Source of the DNA: Actinomadura sp. KC345
GTDB lineage: Bacteria > Actinomycetota > Actinomycetes > Streptosporangiales > Streptosporangiaceae
Direction of reading: 5' to 3'
Assembly: GCF_004348515.1 (NCBI RefSeq)
Contig: NZ_SMKH01000022.1
Span: 1 to 47,406, forward strand
DNA: 47,406 bases
Part shown: positions 17,525 through 25,363 of the stretch, piece by piece
Numbering within the stretch: position 1 is the first letter of the stretch
Layout: each line of letters opens with the position of its first letter
Program-made: the position numbers and the translations under genes
Notes under the pieces: model-generated
What the model was told of the DNA's origin: nothing
What the model saw: the letters and a program-made list of their open reading frames with translations, nothing else
Databases searched by the model: none

Positions 17525-18859
17525 ATGCGTCGATCAACGGGAAGCGGCCGGTCACTGCGAGGCGGCGGGTCAGTGCGAAACCGGGGGATGCTGCGGCGGG
17601 GAACGGCGGTGTCGGCGGCCGTGCTGCTGGCGGCGACGACCGCGGCGGCCTGCGGCGGGCGCGGCGACGACGGCGGCGGCACCGCCTCCGGTGAGTGCGA
17701 GGGGCAGCAGACGACCGGTATCACCGACTCCACGATGAAGCTCGGCGGCATCTACCCGCTGTCCGGCCCGGCCTCCGCCTACGGCGACATCCCGAAGGGC
17801 ATCAAGGCCTACTTCGACTACGTCAACGCCGAGAAGAACGGGCTCGACGGCCGCAAGGTGGAGTTCGTCGTCCGCGACGACGGCTACCAGCCGCCCAAGG
17901 CGGTCGAGGAGGCCCGCCGGCTCGTGGAGCAGGAGCAGGTGTTCGCGCTGTTCCAGACCCTCGGCACGCCGTCGACGACGGCGACCTGGGACTACGCGAA
18001 CCAGCGGAAGGTGCCGCAGGTCTTCGTGGCCACCGGCGCCTCCAAGTTCGGCAGCGACGACAAGCATCCGTGGACCATCGGCTGGCAGCCGAACTACGTC
18101 TCCGAGGGGCGGGTCTACGCCCAGCACCTGAAGACGGAGAAGCCGGAGGCCAAGGTCGCGGTCCTGTTCCAGAACGACGACTTCGGCGAGGACCTGCTGG
18201 GCGGCTTCAAGAAGGCGATCGAGGGCAGCAAGATCAAGATCGTCCAGGAGAAGAGCTACGAGGTCACCGACCCGAGCGTCGAGCCGCAGATGCGCGACCT
18301 GGCGGGTTCGGGCGCCGACGTGTTCCTCAACATCACCACGCCGAAGTTCGGCTCCCAGGCCCTGGCCGCCGACGCCAAGATCACGGACTGGAACCCGCTG
18401 CACATCCTGAACAACGTCGCCGCGTCCGTCACGGTGCTGAAGCCGGTCGGATTCGAGAACGTCCAGGGCGTCGTGTCCTCCACGTACTACAAGGACCCGA
18501 ACGACCCGCAGTGGGCGGACGACGCGGAGATGAAGCTCTACAAGGAGAAGATGAAGAAGTACGCGCCGGGCGCCGATCCGGCCGTTCCGTACCACGCCTT
18601 CGGCTGGGCGGTGGCCAGCAGCTTCCACAAGACGATGGACGCCGCCGAGTGCAAGACCCGCGAGGGCCTGCGCGACTCGGTGCGCAGCCTGAACAACGTC
18701 GAGGTGCCGATGCTGCTGCCCGGCGTGACCATGCAGACCGGCGAGGGCGACGGCTTCCCGATCGAGTCCATGCAGATGATGGAGTTCAAGGACGAGCGCT
18801 GGTCCCTGACCGGCGAGGTCATCGACACCCGCAAGCAGTTCGGCCCGGTCGGCGAGTGA
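17525..18859 (+). CDS. livK: ABC transporter substrate-binding lipoprotein, LivK-type
   Basis: Extracytoplasmic binding protein of the importer, 444 residues. A basic N-terminus and hydrophobic run end in a lipobox with C43 (TTAAACGG), so the mature protein is a membrane-anchored lipoprotein. The start could also be GTG at 17573 or ATG at 17588, which would shorten the long leader. The periplasmic-binding fold type I is indicated by KLGGIYPLSGPASAYGD, VVRDDGYQPPKAVEEARRLV and VAVLFQNDDFGEDLLGGF. Such proteins bind branched-chain amino acids, amides, or aromatic and other carboxylic acids; the ligand here is unknown, and the nearby CoA ligase favours a carboxylic acid. Confidence 0.9.
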   Translation: MRRSTGSGRSLRGGGSVRNRGMLRRGTAVSAAVLLAATTAAACGGRGDDGGGTASGECEGQQTTGITDSTMKLGGIYPLSGPASAYGDIPKGIKAYFDYVNAEKNGLDGRKVEFVVRDDGYQPPKAVEEARRLVEQEQVFALFQTLGTPSTTATWDYANQRKVPQVFVATGASKFGSDDKHPWTIGWQPNYVSEGRVYAQHLKTEKPEAKVAVLFQNDDFGEDLLGGFKKAIEGSKIKIVQEKSYEVTDPSVEPQMRDLAGSGADVFLNITTPKFGSQALAADAKITDWNPLHILNNVAASVTVLKPVGFENVQGVVSSTYYKDPNDPQWADDAEMKLYKEKMKKYAPGADPAVPYHAFGWAVASSFHKTMDAAECKTREGLRDSVRSLNNVEVPMLLPGVTMQTGEGDGFPIESMQMMEFKDERWSLTGEVIDTRKQFGPVGE

Positions 18860-18876
18860 CCACCCACGCCACCCCA

Positions 18877-18918
18877 CCGCCGGCCCGGCTGCCCGAGCAG
18901 CCGGGCCGGCGGCCTTTT
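18877..18918 (+). terminator. Rho-independent terminator after livK
   Basis: A perfect 16-base-pair stem (18877-18892 with 18897-18912), tetraloop CCGA, followed by CC and TTTT at 18915-18918. It ends the liv operon and sits seven bases from the stop of the convergent beta-helix gene, so it may block read-through from both sides. Confidence 0.9.
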
Positions 18919-18925
18919 CACCGGC

Positions 18926-20521
18926 TCACGGGGCAGGCTGCGCGGGGGTGTCGAACCAGGTGCAGCCTTCGGGGCGGGGTTTGTCTCGGCCGTATTCGGA
19001 GCAGGGGAGGGCGGCCAGGACCTTCATGAGGTTGCCGAAGGGGGAGAAGATCGTCCAGCCGGACGGATGCTCGCAGTCCGGGAGGGTGGCCGGGTCGGAT
19101 CTGACCGTGCCCCAGGACGAGGTGTTGTCCTGCCAGCAGTTGCCGTCGCCCTGCTCGTCCCACCACACGTCCAGGCCGTTGGGGAGGGTCCGGCCGTCCG
19201 GCGCGACGCCGAAGGTGTTGTTCGTGTAGCGGTTGCGGTGCGAGGTGTCGCGGAACTTCAGCAGGTCGTTCTCGCCGCGGAGCGGGGCCGGTACCCAGAT
19301 CTGCCGGAAGCCGCTGCGCCAGTTGTCGTACAGGCGGTTGTGCACGTAGTCGTTGTCGTTGCCGCCGCCCAGGAGGAGCCCGGTGCCGACAGGGACGGGC
19401 GGGGCGGGGCAGACGACGCCGCGTTCGTGGCCCCGGTCCCTGGGGAGCTTGGCGCAGGTGCCGTCCCAGACGTTGCCGTAGTAGTTGACGTTGTTGCTGT
19501 GGATCAGGTTGTTCTCGAACGTCGCGTGGTTCTGCGGCAGGCCCGGGTGGCCGGGGAAGGCGCTGTCCATCGAGACGCCCGCCGAGTTGTGGTGGAACGT
19601 GTTGTCGTGCGCGTAGACGGAGTCCCCGGCGGTGCCCGAGTAGCCCAGTGCGTTGTGGTGGGAGTCGCAGCGCTGGATCTCGATGGAGTGTCGGCGGCCG
19701 TTGAGCGGTGAGGCCGAGCCCGGGTAGATCCCGGCGTCGCCGTTGTGGTGGCCTTCGCAGTCGGTGTAGAGGCCGTGGTCGCTGGCGAAGGTGAGGAAGC
19801 CGTACTCCTCGTTCCACCGGGCCAGCGCTCGGTCGATCACGAAGCCGTCCTGCTCCAGGATGTAGACGCCGTTGAACTCGAACAGCTGCGTGGTGATGTT
19901 GCGCAGGTAGAAGCCGTCCGCGCGGTCCGAGCGGATCCCGTTGAGCTTGGCCCACGTCCCGTCGGGCCTGAACCCGCCCTCGATGACGACGTCGGTGATC
20001 TCACGGCCGGTTCCCTCCAGCTGGAGATCGCAGCGGGGGCTGTCGCACGAGTAGTCGTCGTCGTCCGGGGTCTCGTCTCCGAAGACCGCGACGAGCTGCT
20101 GGAGGTTCGGGCAGGCGTACTGCTGGGCGTAGGTCAGGAGGTCCTGCCCCTCCAGCGGGGCGCACTCCGGGCTCGGGGCGGCCCGGCTCGGCTCCTCGCG
20201 GTACGTGCCGGGCAGCACGTAGATCGTCGTGCCGCGCTCGGTGACGTCGTTCACCGCCGCCTGGATGTGCCGGTACGAACATTCGGCGAGGAGCCGCTCG
20301 TTGAGCGTCTTCAGCCGGCCGGTGTAGCCCTCGATCAGCCGGGCCGACTCCGGTTTGCACACCACCAGCCGGGGTGAGGCCGGCGCCTCGCGGTAGGCGG
20401 GGACCTTCCCCGTCCCCGCCGGAAACCTGACCTCGCGTTCGGCGTGGGCGAGTGCCGGGGCGGTCATCAGCCCCAGGACCACGGCGAACACGACTGCGAC
20501 GACTGCGGTGCGCTTGCCCAT
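18926..20521 (-). CDS. Secreted right-handed parallel beta-helix protein
   Basis: Predicted secreted protein, 531 residues, with a signal peptide (MGKRTAVVAVVFAVVLGLMT, then APALA before HA). The body shows asparagine-rich coils typical of parallel beta-helix repeats: NGIRSDRADGFYLRNITTQL, NGVYILEQDGFVIDRALA, DCEGHHNGDAGIYPGS, NNLIHSNNVNYYGNVW and NRYTNNTFGVAP. Such proteins are often polysaccharide lyases or adhesins, but I see no recognisable catalytic set and cannot assign an activity. An in-frame ATG at 20542 is an alternative start. It lies downstream of the rubber oxygenase gene on the same strand, 205 bases away, with a hairpin between. Confidence 0.75.
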   Translation of the reverse strand: MGKRTAVVAVVFAVVLGLMTAPALAHAEREVRFPAGTGKVPAYREAPASPRLVVCKPESARLIEGYTGRLKTLNERLLAECSYRHIQAAVNDVTERGTTIYVLPGTYREEPSRAAPSPECAPLEGQDLLTYAQQYACPNLQQLVAVFGDETPDDDDYSCDSPRCDLQLEGTGREITDVVIEGGFRPDGTWAKLNGIRSDRADGFYLRNITTQLFEFNGVYILEQDGFVIDRALARWNEEYGFLTFASDHGLYTDCEGHHNGDAGIYPGSASPLNGRRHSIEIQRCDSHHNALGYSGTAGDSVYAHDNTFHHNSAGVSMDSAFPGHPGLPQNHATFENNLIHSNNVNYYGNVWDGTCAKLPRDRGHERGVVCPAPPVPVGTGLLLGGGNDNDYVHNRLYDNWRSGFRQIWVPAPLRGENDLLKFRDTSHRNRYTNNTFGVAPDGRTLPNGLDVWWDEQGDGNCWQDNTSSWGTVRSDPATLPDCEHPSGWTIFSPFGNLMKVLAALPCSEYGRDKPRPEGCTWFDTPAQPAP

Positions 20522-20645
20522 GCCCGGGAATATGAACGGCATTCGCAATCTTGCCCAGACCCGCCCACCGGCCACATCGGGCCATCCGGTCCCGCGCGCC
20601 CCGGTAGGTCACCGGTCTCCGCGAGAAGTCGCACGGGAAACGGGG

Positions 20646-20677
20646 CGGGCTCGGAATCCGGTGGAATTCCGAGCCCG
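20646..20677 (-). terminator. Hairpin after the lcp gene
   Basis: CGGGCTCGGAAT (20646-20657) pairs perfectly with ATTCCGAGCCCG (20666-20677), leaving an 8-base loop. It is 50 bases beyond the lcp stop on the minus strand. Only a TTT follows after a CCCCG stretch, so termination is probable but not canonical. Confidence 0.55.
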
Positions 20678-20726
20678 GTTCGTTGCGGTGCCGCGTTCAC
20701 GGGGAGCCGGTCGGGGGAGCCGCTCG

Positions 20727-21986
20727 TCAGTCGTCGGGGTAGTCCGGGTTGTTGCCCGTCGGGATCTCGATGCTGATGGGGAGGTTTCCTCCGGACAGGA
20801 CGAGCAGGGCCGCCACGCGGAGGATCTCGTCGAAGAGCCAGTAGAACTGCTGCAGGAGCCCAGGCCCGTCCTCCAGTTCGAGCAGGCCCTCGCGGACCCG
20901 GATGAAGGGCTCCCAGGCGACCTCGAAGACCGTGTCCCAGAAGGGGTACCTGCGGATGTGCAGCCATTCGGCGATCTCGTCACCGAGCACGTACCGGGTG
21001 AGCGCGCCGAGGATGGGCTTGGTGACGTACTTGAGGGGGCCGCCCGGGACGATCGTGGCCAGGTTGAGCAGCATGTCGGCCAGCTTGATGCCCTCGGGCG
21101 TCGGGGCCAGGATCGGGTCCAGGACCTGCCTGGCCTGGGCGTTGGCCTCGTCCCACGAGTTGGGGATGTACTCGTCCAGCACGCCGAGCAGGTGCGCGGT
21201 GACCTGCCAGGAGTGCAGGAAGGCCGCGGAGTCGTCGGCGGGGATCGGGATCTTCCACTTGACGAGGTTCTGCATGACCGTCGTGGGCAGGCTGTGCCAG
21301 GTGACCATGATGTCGGCCTGGCTGATCGGCTTCTCCTCGTCGGCGACCTTCTGCCAGTGCGGGGACTGCGGCAGCAGGTGGCGCACGCCCGCGTGCGCCA
21401 GCCGGGTCTTGACGCAGGTGACGATCATCTCGCCGTTGGGCTTGAAGGCGTTCGCCGTCCCGATGTCGTACCCGAGCTTGGCGGTCTTGGTGATGCGGTC
21501 CCTCATGTCCGCGCCGCCCTTGGAGTAGTACACGGCGCGCGCCTCGCGGGGGATGACCGTGCTCATCATCCCGCTGGCGAACCCGTAGGTCACCCCGAGG
21601 TAGAGGCCCCGCCTCTCGTTGAAGTCGACCGCCGCGTCGAGCTTGCCCTGGTCGGTCCAGGAGGGCATCTGCCGGGCCTGCTCGATCCAGTTGCGCAGTT
21701 CGGCCGGCAGCCCGCTCGGCAGCGTCTGGCCGTTCGTCCTCCAGGCCCTCAGCTTCTCGTTGACGGCGGGGACGCCGCCCCCGTCGAGCAGCGAGGCGAC
21801 CAGCTGGTCGACCTCCGGGTCCCACACGCCCTTGGGGTCGGCGCCGGCGCCCGCGCCCGCCACCGAGCCCTTGGGGGACCACGTCCACAGCGCGGACGCC
21901 TGGGCGGGAGCCGCCGCGCTCAGCGCACCGAGTGCGCCCAGCGCCCCGCCGGTCATCAGCACGTTGCGCCTGCTGGGTGTTTCCAT
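20727..21986 (-). CDS. lcp: Latex clearing protein (rubber oxygenase Lcp)
   Basis: Secreted b-type-haem dioxygenase that cleaves the double bonds of poly(cis-1,4-isoprene) into oligomers with aldehyde and ketone ends. The 419-residue product has a Tat signal (SRRNVLM at residues 5-11, then a hydrophobic run ending APAQA). Counted from ATG at 21986, it has E148, R164, K167, T168, R195, H198 and R202. From memory these are the same numbers as the functional residues of Lcp from Streptomyces sp. K30 (K167 and H198 as haem ligands, E148 as base). The motifs read RITKT and RLAHAGVRHLLPQSP. GAGGAGG lies nine bases upstream of the ATG. A divergent TetR gene matches the layout of known lcp loci. A general MpaB/DUF2236 oxygenase is less likely given the residue match. 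Confidence 0.9.
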   Translation of the reverse strand: METPSRRNVLMTGGALGALGALSAAAPAQASALWTWSPKGSVAGAGAGADPKGVWDPEVDQLVASLLDGGGVPAVNEKLRAWRTNGQTLPSGLPAELRNWIEQARQMPSWTDQGKLDAAVDFNERRGLYLGVTYGFASGMMSTVIPREARAVYYSKGGADMRDRITKTAKLGYDIGTANAFKPNGEMIVTCVKTRLAHAGVRHLLPQSPHWQKVADEEKPISQADIMVTWHSLPTTVMQNLVKWKIPIPADDSAAFLHSWQVTAHLLGVLDEYIPNSWDEANAQARQVLDPILAPTPEGIKLADMLLNLATIVPGGPLKYVTKPILGALTRYVLGDEIAEWLHIRRYPFWDTVFEVAWEPFIRVREGLLELEDGPGLLQQFYWLFDEILRVAALLVLSGGNLPISIEIPTGNNPDYPDD

Positions 21987-22020
21987 GACTTGCGCCTCCT
22001 CGGGGTGGAAGAGCACCGGC

Positions 22021-22080
22021 TGATACACTGAAACGTGGATCGCATCTGTGTATCATCGGTTGCTGGACACATTGTCAGCA
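22021..22080. promoter_or_regulatory. Candidate lcp promoter and TetR operator
   Basis: TGATACAC (22021-22028) and GTGTATCA (22048-22055) form a perfect 8-base inverted repeat, and TGCTG/CAGCA (22061-22065, 22076-22080) a second, smaller one. On the minus strand CTGACA (22078-22073) and TGATAC (22055-22050) are spaced 17 bases apart as possible -35 and -10 elements for lcp. The repeat covers the -10, as expected for a TetR-type repressor site. Inference from layout. Confidence 0.45.
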
Positions 22081-22157
22081 CACTGTCCCGACCCTGGCAA
22101 GACCTAGCGTGCCGATAGCCGGGGAGTGCGGCAGAATCGGTCATCTCGGGAGGGATC

Positions 22158-22874
22158 GTGGAACCTGTACTCTCCGTGCTCATGGCCGACTCCGGCCCGG
22201 ATTCGCTGCTGGAACGCGCGTACGTCGACGCCGTCGAACAGGTCGACGAGATGGACGAGACCCGTGCTCGGATACTCGACGCGGCCTACGAGCAGTTCTC
22301 CCGGATGGGCCTCCAGCGGTCCACGATGGAGGACGTGGCCCGGCGCGCCGGCATCTCGCGGATCACCGTCTACCGGCGGTTCGCCACGAAGGATGCGGTG
22401 ATCGAGCACGTGGTGCGGCGGGAGTTCCGCCGGTACTTCGACCGGTTCCTCGTCGAGATCAAGCAGGCCGAGACCGCCGCCGACCGGGTGGTGCTGGGGT
22501 TCGTCAGCTCGCTGCGCGCCATCCGGCGCAACCCCCTGATCGGCGGCCTGATGGAGACGGAACCGGACCTGGTCGTGCCGTCCATGATCGGGGACGGCGG
22601 GCGCACGCTCGCGACCGTGGGCCGGTTCGTCGCGGGGCAGCTCCGCCAGGAGCAACGCGCGGGCAACGTGTCGGACGACCTGGACACCGACTTCGTGGCC
22701 GAGATGATGGTCCGGATCTCCGCCTCCTTCCTCGCGATCCCCAGCCACCTCATCGACCTCGACGACGACGAGCAGCTCGCCGCGGTCGCCCAGCGGTTCC
22801 TCGTCCCCATGCTGGAACCGGGCACGCCCCGGATCGACCCCGTCACCCGTCCTCCGGGTCACGAGGCCGGATGA
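22158..22874 (+). CDS. TetR/AcrR-family regulator, probable lcp regulator
   Basis: Transcriptional regulator, 238 residues, with an N-terminal TetR helix-turn-helix (TRARILDAAYEQFSRMGLQR, then STMEDVARRAGISRITVYRR near residues 56-75) and a helical ligand-binding C-terminal domain. It starts at GTG 22158 with GGGAGGG just upstream. It is divergent from lcp; TetR regulators in this position are known to control lcp in Streptomyces coelicolor and Gordonia, so the same role is likely here. The leader of about 33 residues before the DNA-binding domain is longer than usual. Confidence 0.85.
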   Translation: MEPVLSVLMADSGPDSLLERAYVDAVEQVDEMDETRARILDAAYEQFSRMGLQRSTMEDVARRAGISRITVYRRFATKDAVIEHVVRREFRRYFDRFLVEIKQAETAADRVVLGFVSSLRAIRRNPLIGGLMETEPDLVVPSMIGDGGRTLATVGRFVAGQLRQEQRAGNVSDDLDTDFVAEMMVRISASFLAIPSHLIDLDDDEQLAAVAQRFLVPMLEPGTPRIDPVTRPPGHEAG

Positions 22875-22942
22875 CCCCTGAGCAGGCCTGAGGGAGAACG
22901 CCCGCCATACTTGGAGGAAAGTACCGACGGGCGGGCACATGT

Positions 22943-24142
22943 ATGGCTGACGAGGTCACCGGCATCGTCGGGGCGGGCATCATCGGGCTCGCGCTGGGCC
23001 GGGAGATCGCCGGGCGGCGACCGGGGACGCGGGTCGTCGTCCTGGAGAAGGAGGACCGCGTCGCCGTCCACCAGACGGGGCACAACTCCGGTGTCGTCCA
23101 CGCGGGCATCTACTACAAGCCCGGCAGTCTCAAGGCGGAACTGTGCACGCGGGGCAAGGCCATGCTGCGCGAGTACTGCGCGGAACGGCGGCTTCCCTAC
23201 GACGAGTGCGGCAAGCTCGTCGTCGCCGTCGACGCGGAGGACGTCGCCCGCCTGGACGACCTGGAGGCGCGGGCGGGCGTGAACGCCGTCCCCGGCATGC
23301 GGCGCCTGGACGCGGCGGGCATCGGCGAGATAGAGCCGCACGCGACGGGACTGGCGGCGCTGCACTCCCCGCACACCGCCATCACCGACTTCACGCGGAT
23401 CGCCCGGTCGTTCGCCGACGACATCGCCGCCGCGGGCGGCGAGATCCGGTTCTCCTTTCCGGTCACCGGGATCACGAGCGTGGGTGGCGGGCTGGAGGTC
23501 GCCTCCGGCGACGAGACCGTGCGGGTCGACAACCTGATCATCTGCGCGGGAATCCACGCCGACGTCGTCTCCGGCCTGGCGGGCGACGACCCCGGGCCGC
23601 GGATCATCCCGTTCCGCGGCGAGTACATGACCATCGTTCCGGAGAAGGCGCCCATGGTGCGCGGCCTCATCTACCCCGTCCCCGACCCGCGCTACCCCTT
23701 CCTCGGCGTGCACTTCACCCGGCGGGTGTCGGGCGAGGTCGAGGTGGGGCCCAACGCCGTCCTGGCCCTCGCCCGTGAGGGCTACCGCCGATCGGACGTG
23801 TCGCTGCGCGACCTGCGCGGCATCGCCGGCTGGGGCGGCACCTGGCGCATGGCACGGCGGCACTGGCGCACGGGCGTCCGGGAGATGCACGGCTCCCTGT
23901 CCAGGCGCGCCTACATGAAGGCGGCCCGGAGGTACGTCCCCGAGATCGGGGCGGGAGACGTCGTCCGCGCCGGGGCCGGGGTGCGGGCGCAGGCACTCGA
24001 CCCCGACGGGAGCCTGGTCGACGACTTCCGCGTCCACCGGCTCGGCCCGGTCACCGCCGTCCGCAACGCCCCCTCGCCCGCCGCGACCTCGTCCATGGCC
24101 ATCGCCGAGTACATCCTCGACGCCATCGAAGGCAAGGGCTGA
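22943..24142 (+). CDS. lhgO: L-2-hydroxyglutarate oxidase/dehydrogenase
   Basis: FAD-dependent oxidation of L-2-hydroxyglutarate to 2-oxoglutarate, 399 residues. The dinucleotide fold GIVGAGIIGLALGREI is at residues 7-22, and the family signature HQTGHNSGVVHAGIYYKPGS is near residues 51-70. The C-terminal FAD contact region follows the DAO pattern (AGAGVRAQALDPDGSLVDDF, then SPAATSSMAIAEYI). GGAGGA lies about 25 bases upstream, too far to be ideal, so the ribosome site is unclear. The gene stands alone and is convergent with the LacI regulator; no partner suggests more than a metabolite-repair or lysine/glutarate catabolic role. Confidence 0.9.
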   Translation: MADEVTGIVGAGIIGLALGREIAGRRPGTRVVVLEKEDRVAVHQTGHNSGVVHAGIYYKPGSLKAELCTRGKAMLREYCAERRLPYDECGKLVVAVDAEDVARLDDLEARAGVNAVPGMRRLDAAGIGEIEPHATGLAALHSPHTAITDFTRIARSFADDIAAAGGEIRFSFPVTGITSVGGGLEVASGDETVRVDNLIICAGIHADVVSGLAGDDPGPRIIPFRGEYMTIVPEKAPMVRGLIYPVPDPRYPFLGVHFTRRVSGEVEVGPNAVLALAREGYRRSDVSLRDLRGIAGWGGTWRMARRHWRTGVREMHGSLSRRAYMKAARRYVPEIGAGDVVRAGAGVRAQALDPDGSLVDDFRVHRLGPVTAVRNAPSPAATSSMAIAEYILDAIEGKG

Positions 24143-24179
24143 CCGCACCGCGCGGCCCCGACCCGGAGACGGACGCCTC

Positions 24180-25196
24180 CTAGCGCTCGGGGGCGGGGCC
24201 GGTGGAGTGGCGGATGGCCAGGTGGGAGGGGAGGATCACCCGGTCCCGGGGCGGGCGGACGCCGTGGCGGTCGCGCATGGCCAGGAGCATGTCGACGGCG
24301 GTACGGCCGGACTCCTCGAACTGGCCCGCGAGCGTGGTCAGCGGGGGAGAGCAGAAGTCCGCGCCGAAGATGTCGTCGTAGCCGACCACGCTGAGGTCGC
24401 CGGGTACGGACACGCCCCGTTCCGCGCAGCGGCGCAGGACGCCGATGGCGAGCAGGTCGTTGTGCGCGACCGCGGCGGTCGCGCCGGTCCCGAGCGCGGC
24501 GTCGGCCGCGGCGGCGCCGCCGGCCATGGTCGGGGGGAAGGGGCCGATCCGGCGGGCCGCGATGCCGTGCCGGCCGGCGGCCGGCGCCAGGGACTCCCAG
24601 CGGCGCGCACCCAGCCAGGAGCGGGGCGGTCCGCCGAGGAAGACGATCGAGCGGTGCCCCAGCGAGGCGAGGTGCTCGACGATCTGGCGGGTGCCCTCGG
24701 CGTGGTCGACGATGACGCTGGGCACGTCCGCGACCTCGCGGCTGATCAGGACGAGCCGGTGACCGGCCGAGAGCCCGGTGATCTCCTCGTCGGACATGCG
24801 GCTCGCCGCGATCACGAACCCGTCCACCGACGGCCCGAGCCGTTCGATGTTGCGCGCCTCGACCTCGGGTGACTCCTCGGTGTCGCCGACGATGAGCGTG
24901 CAGCCCGCGGCCCGCGCCTGGTGCTCCGCGCCCCGGATGACCCCGAAGAAGTGGGGGTTGGTGATGTCCGAGACGAACAGCGCGAGGGTGTCGGTCCGGC
25001 CGGAGGGCAGCGCGCGGGCCAGGGTGTTCGTGCGGTAGCCGAGCCTGGCGGCGACGTCGGCCACCCGTGCCGCGGTGGTGGCGTTGACGCGTCCGGGGTT
25101 GGACATCGCGCGCGACACGGTGGACGGCGACACCCCGGCCTCCTTCGCCACGTCGTAGATCGTCGGCCGCCCGCCGCCCGCCTTGCCGTCCGCCAC
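24180..25196 (-). CDS. LacI-family transcriptional regulator
   Basis: Repressor of the LacI/GalR type, about 338 residues. The DNA-binding head is TIYDVAKEAGVSPSTVSRAM with SNPGRVNATTAARVADVAARLGY (I split it here), followed by the hinge and a periplasmic-binding-like sensor domain starting TDTLALFVSDITNPHFFGVI. I prefer GTG at 25196, preceded by GGAAGG; ATG at 25241 would place the start only 12 bases from the operator and lacks a ribosome site. It is divergent from the dehydrogenase/TRAP/dehydratase operon and very probably controls it; the inducer would be a shikimate-pathway-like acid (inference). Confidence 0.88.
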   Translation of the reverse strand: MADGKAGGGRPTIYDVAKEAGVSPSTVSRAMSNPGRVNATTAARVADVAARLGYRTNTLARALPSGRTDTLALFVSDITNPHFFGVIRGAEHQARAAGCTLIVGDTEESPEVEARNIERLGPSVDGFVIAASRMSDEEITGLSAGHRLVLISREVADVPSVIVDHAEGTRQIVEHLASLGHRSIVFLGGPPRSWLGARRWESLAPAAGRHGIAARRIGPFPPTMAGGAAAADAALGTGATAAVAHNDLLAIGVLRRCAERGVSVPGDLSVVGYDDIFGADFCSPPLTTLAGQFEESGRTAVDMLLAMRDRHGVRPPRDRVILPSHLAIRHSTGPAPER

Positions 25197-25253
25197 CCGG
25201 CCACCTTCCGCTCGCCCTGCCGCACCGGCCCAGTCTTCCATGATGGAAAGTTT

Positions 25254-25293
25254 TGGCAACCGCTTGCCATCCCCCGAACAGTGATTTTAGGGT
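25254..25293. promoter_or_regulatory. LacI-type operator and candidate promoter
   Basis: TGGCAACCGCTTGCCA at 25254-25269 has 6-base perfect arms around a central CpG, the standard form of LacI-family operators. It lies between the LacI gene and the divergent operon. On the plus strand TTGCCA inside it and TAGGGT at 25288-25293 could be -35 and -10 boxes 18 bases apart, so a bound repressor would block the promoter. Confidence 0.6.
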
Positions 25294-25363
25294 CAACGAC
25301 ACATTCGAGACATGTGGCGGGGGTCACAGCGGAACGCCGCCGCCCGAGCGAAGAACGGATCTC

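Noticed and set aside
20727-21986. Reading the lcp product as a generic MpaB/DUF2236 oxygenase
   Set aside because: Exact agreement of the haem-ligand and catalytic residue positions, plus the Tat signal and divergent TetR gene, makes Lcp the better call.
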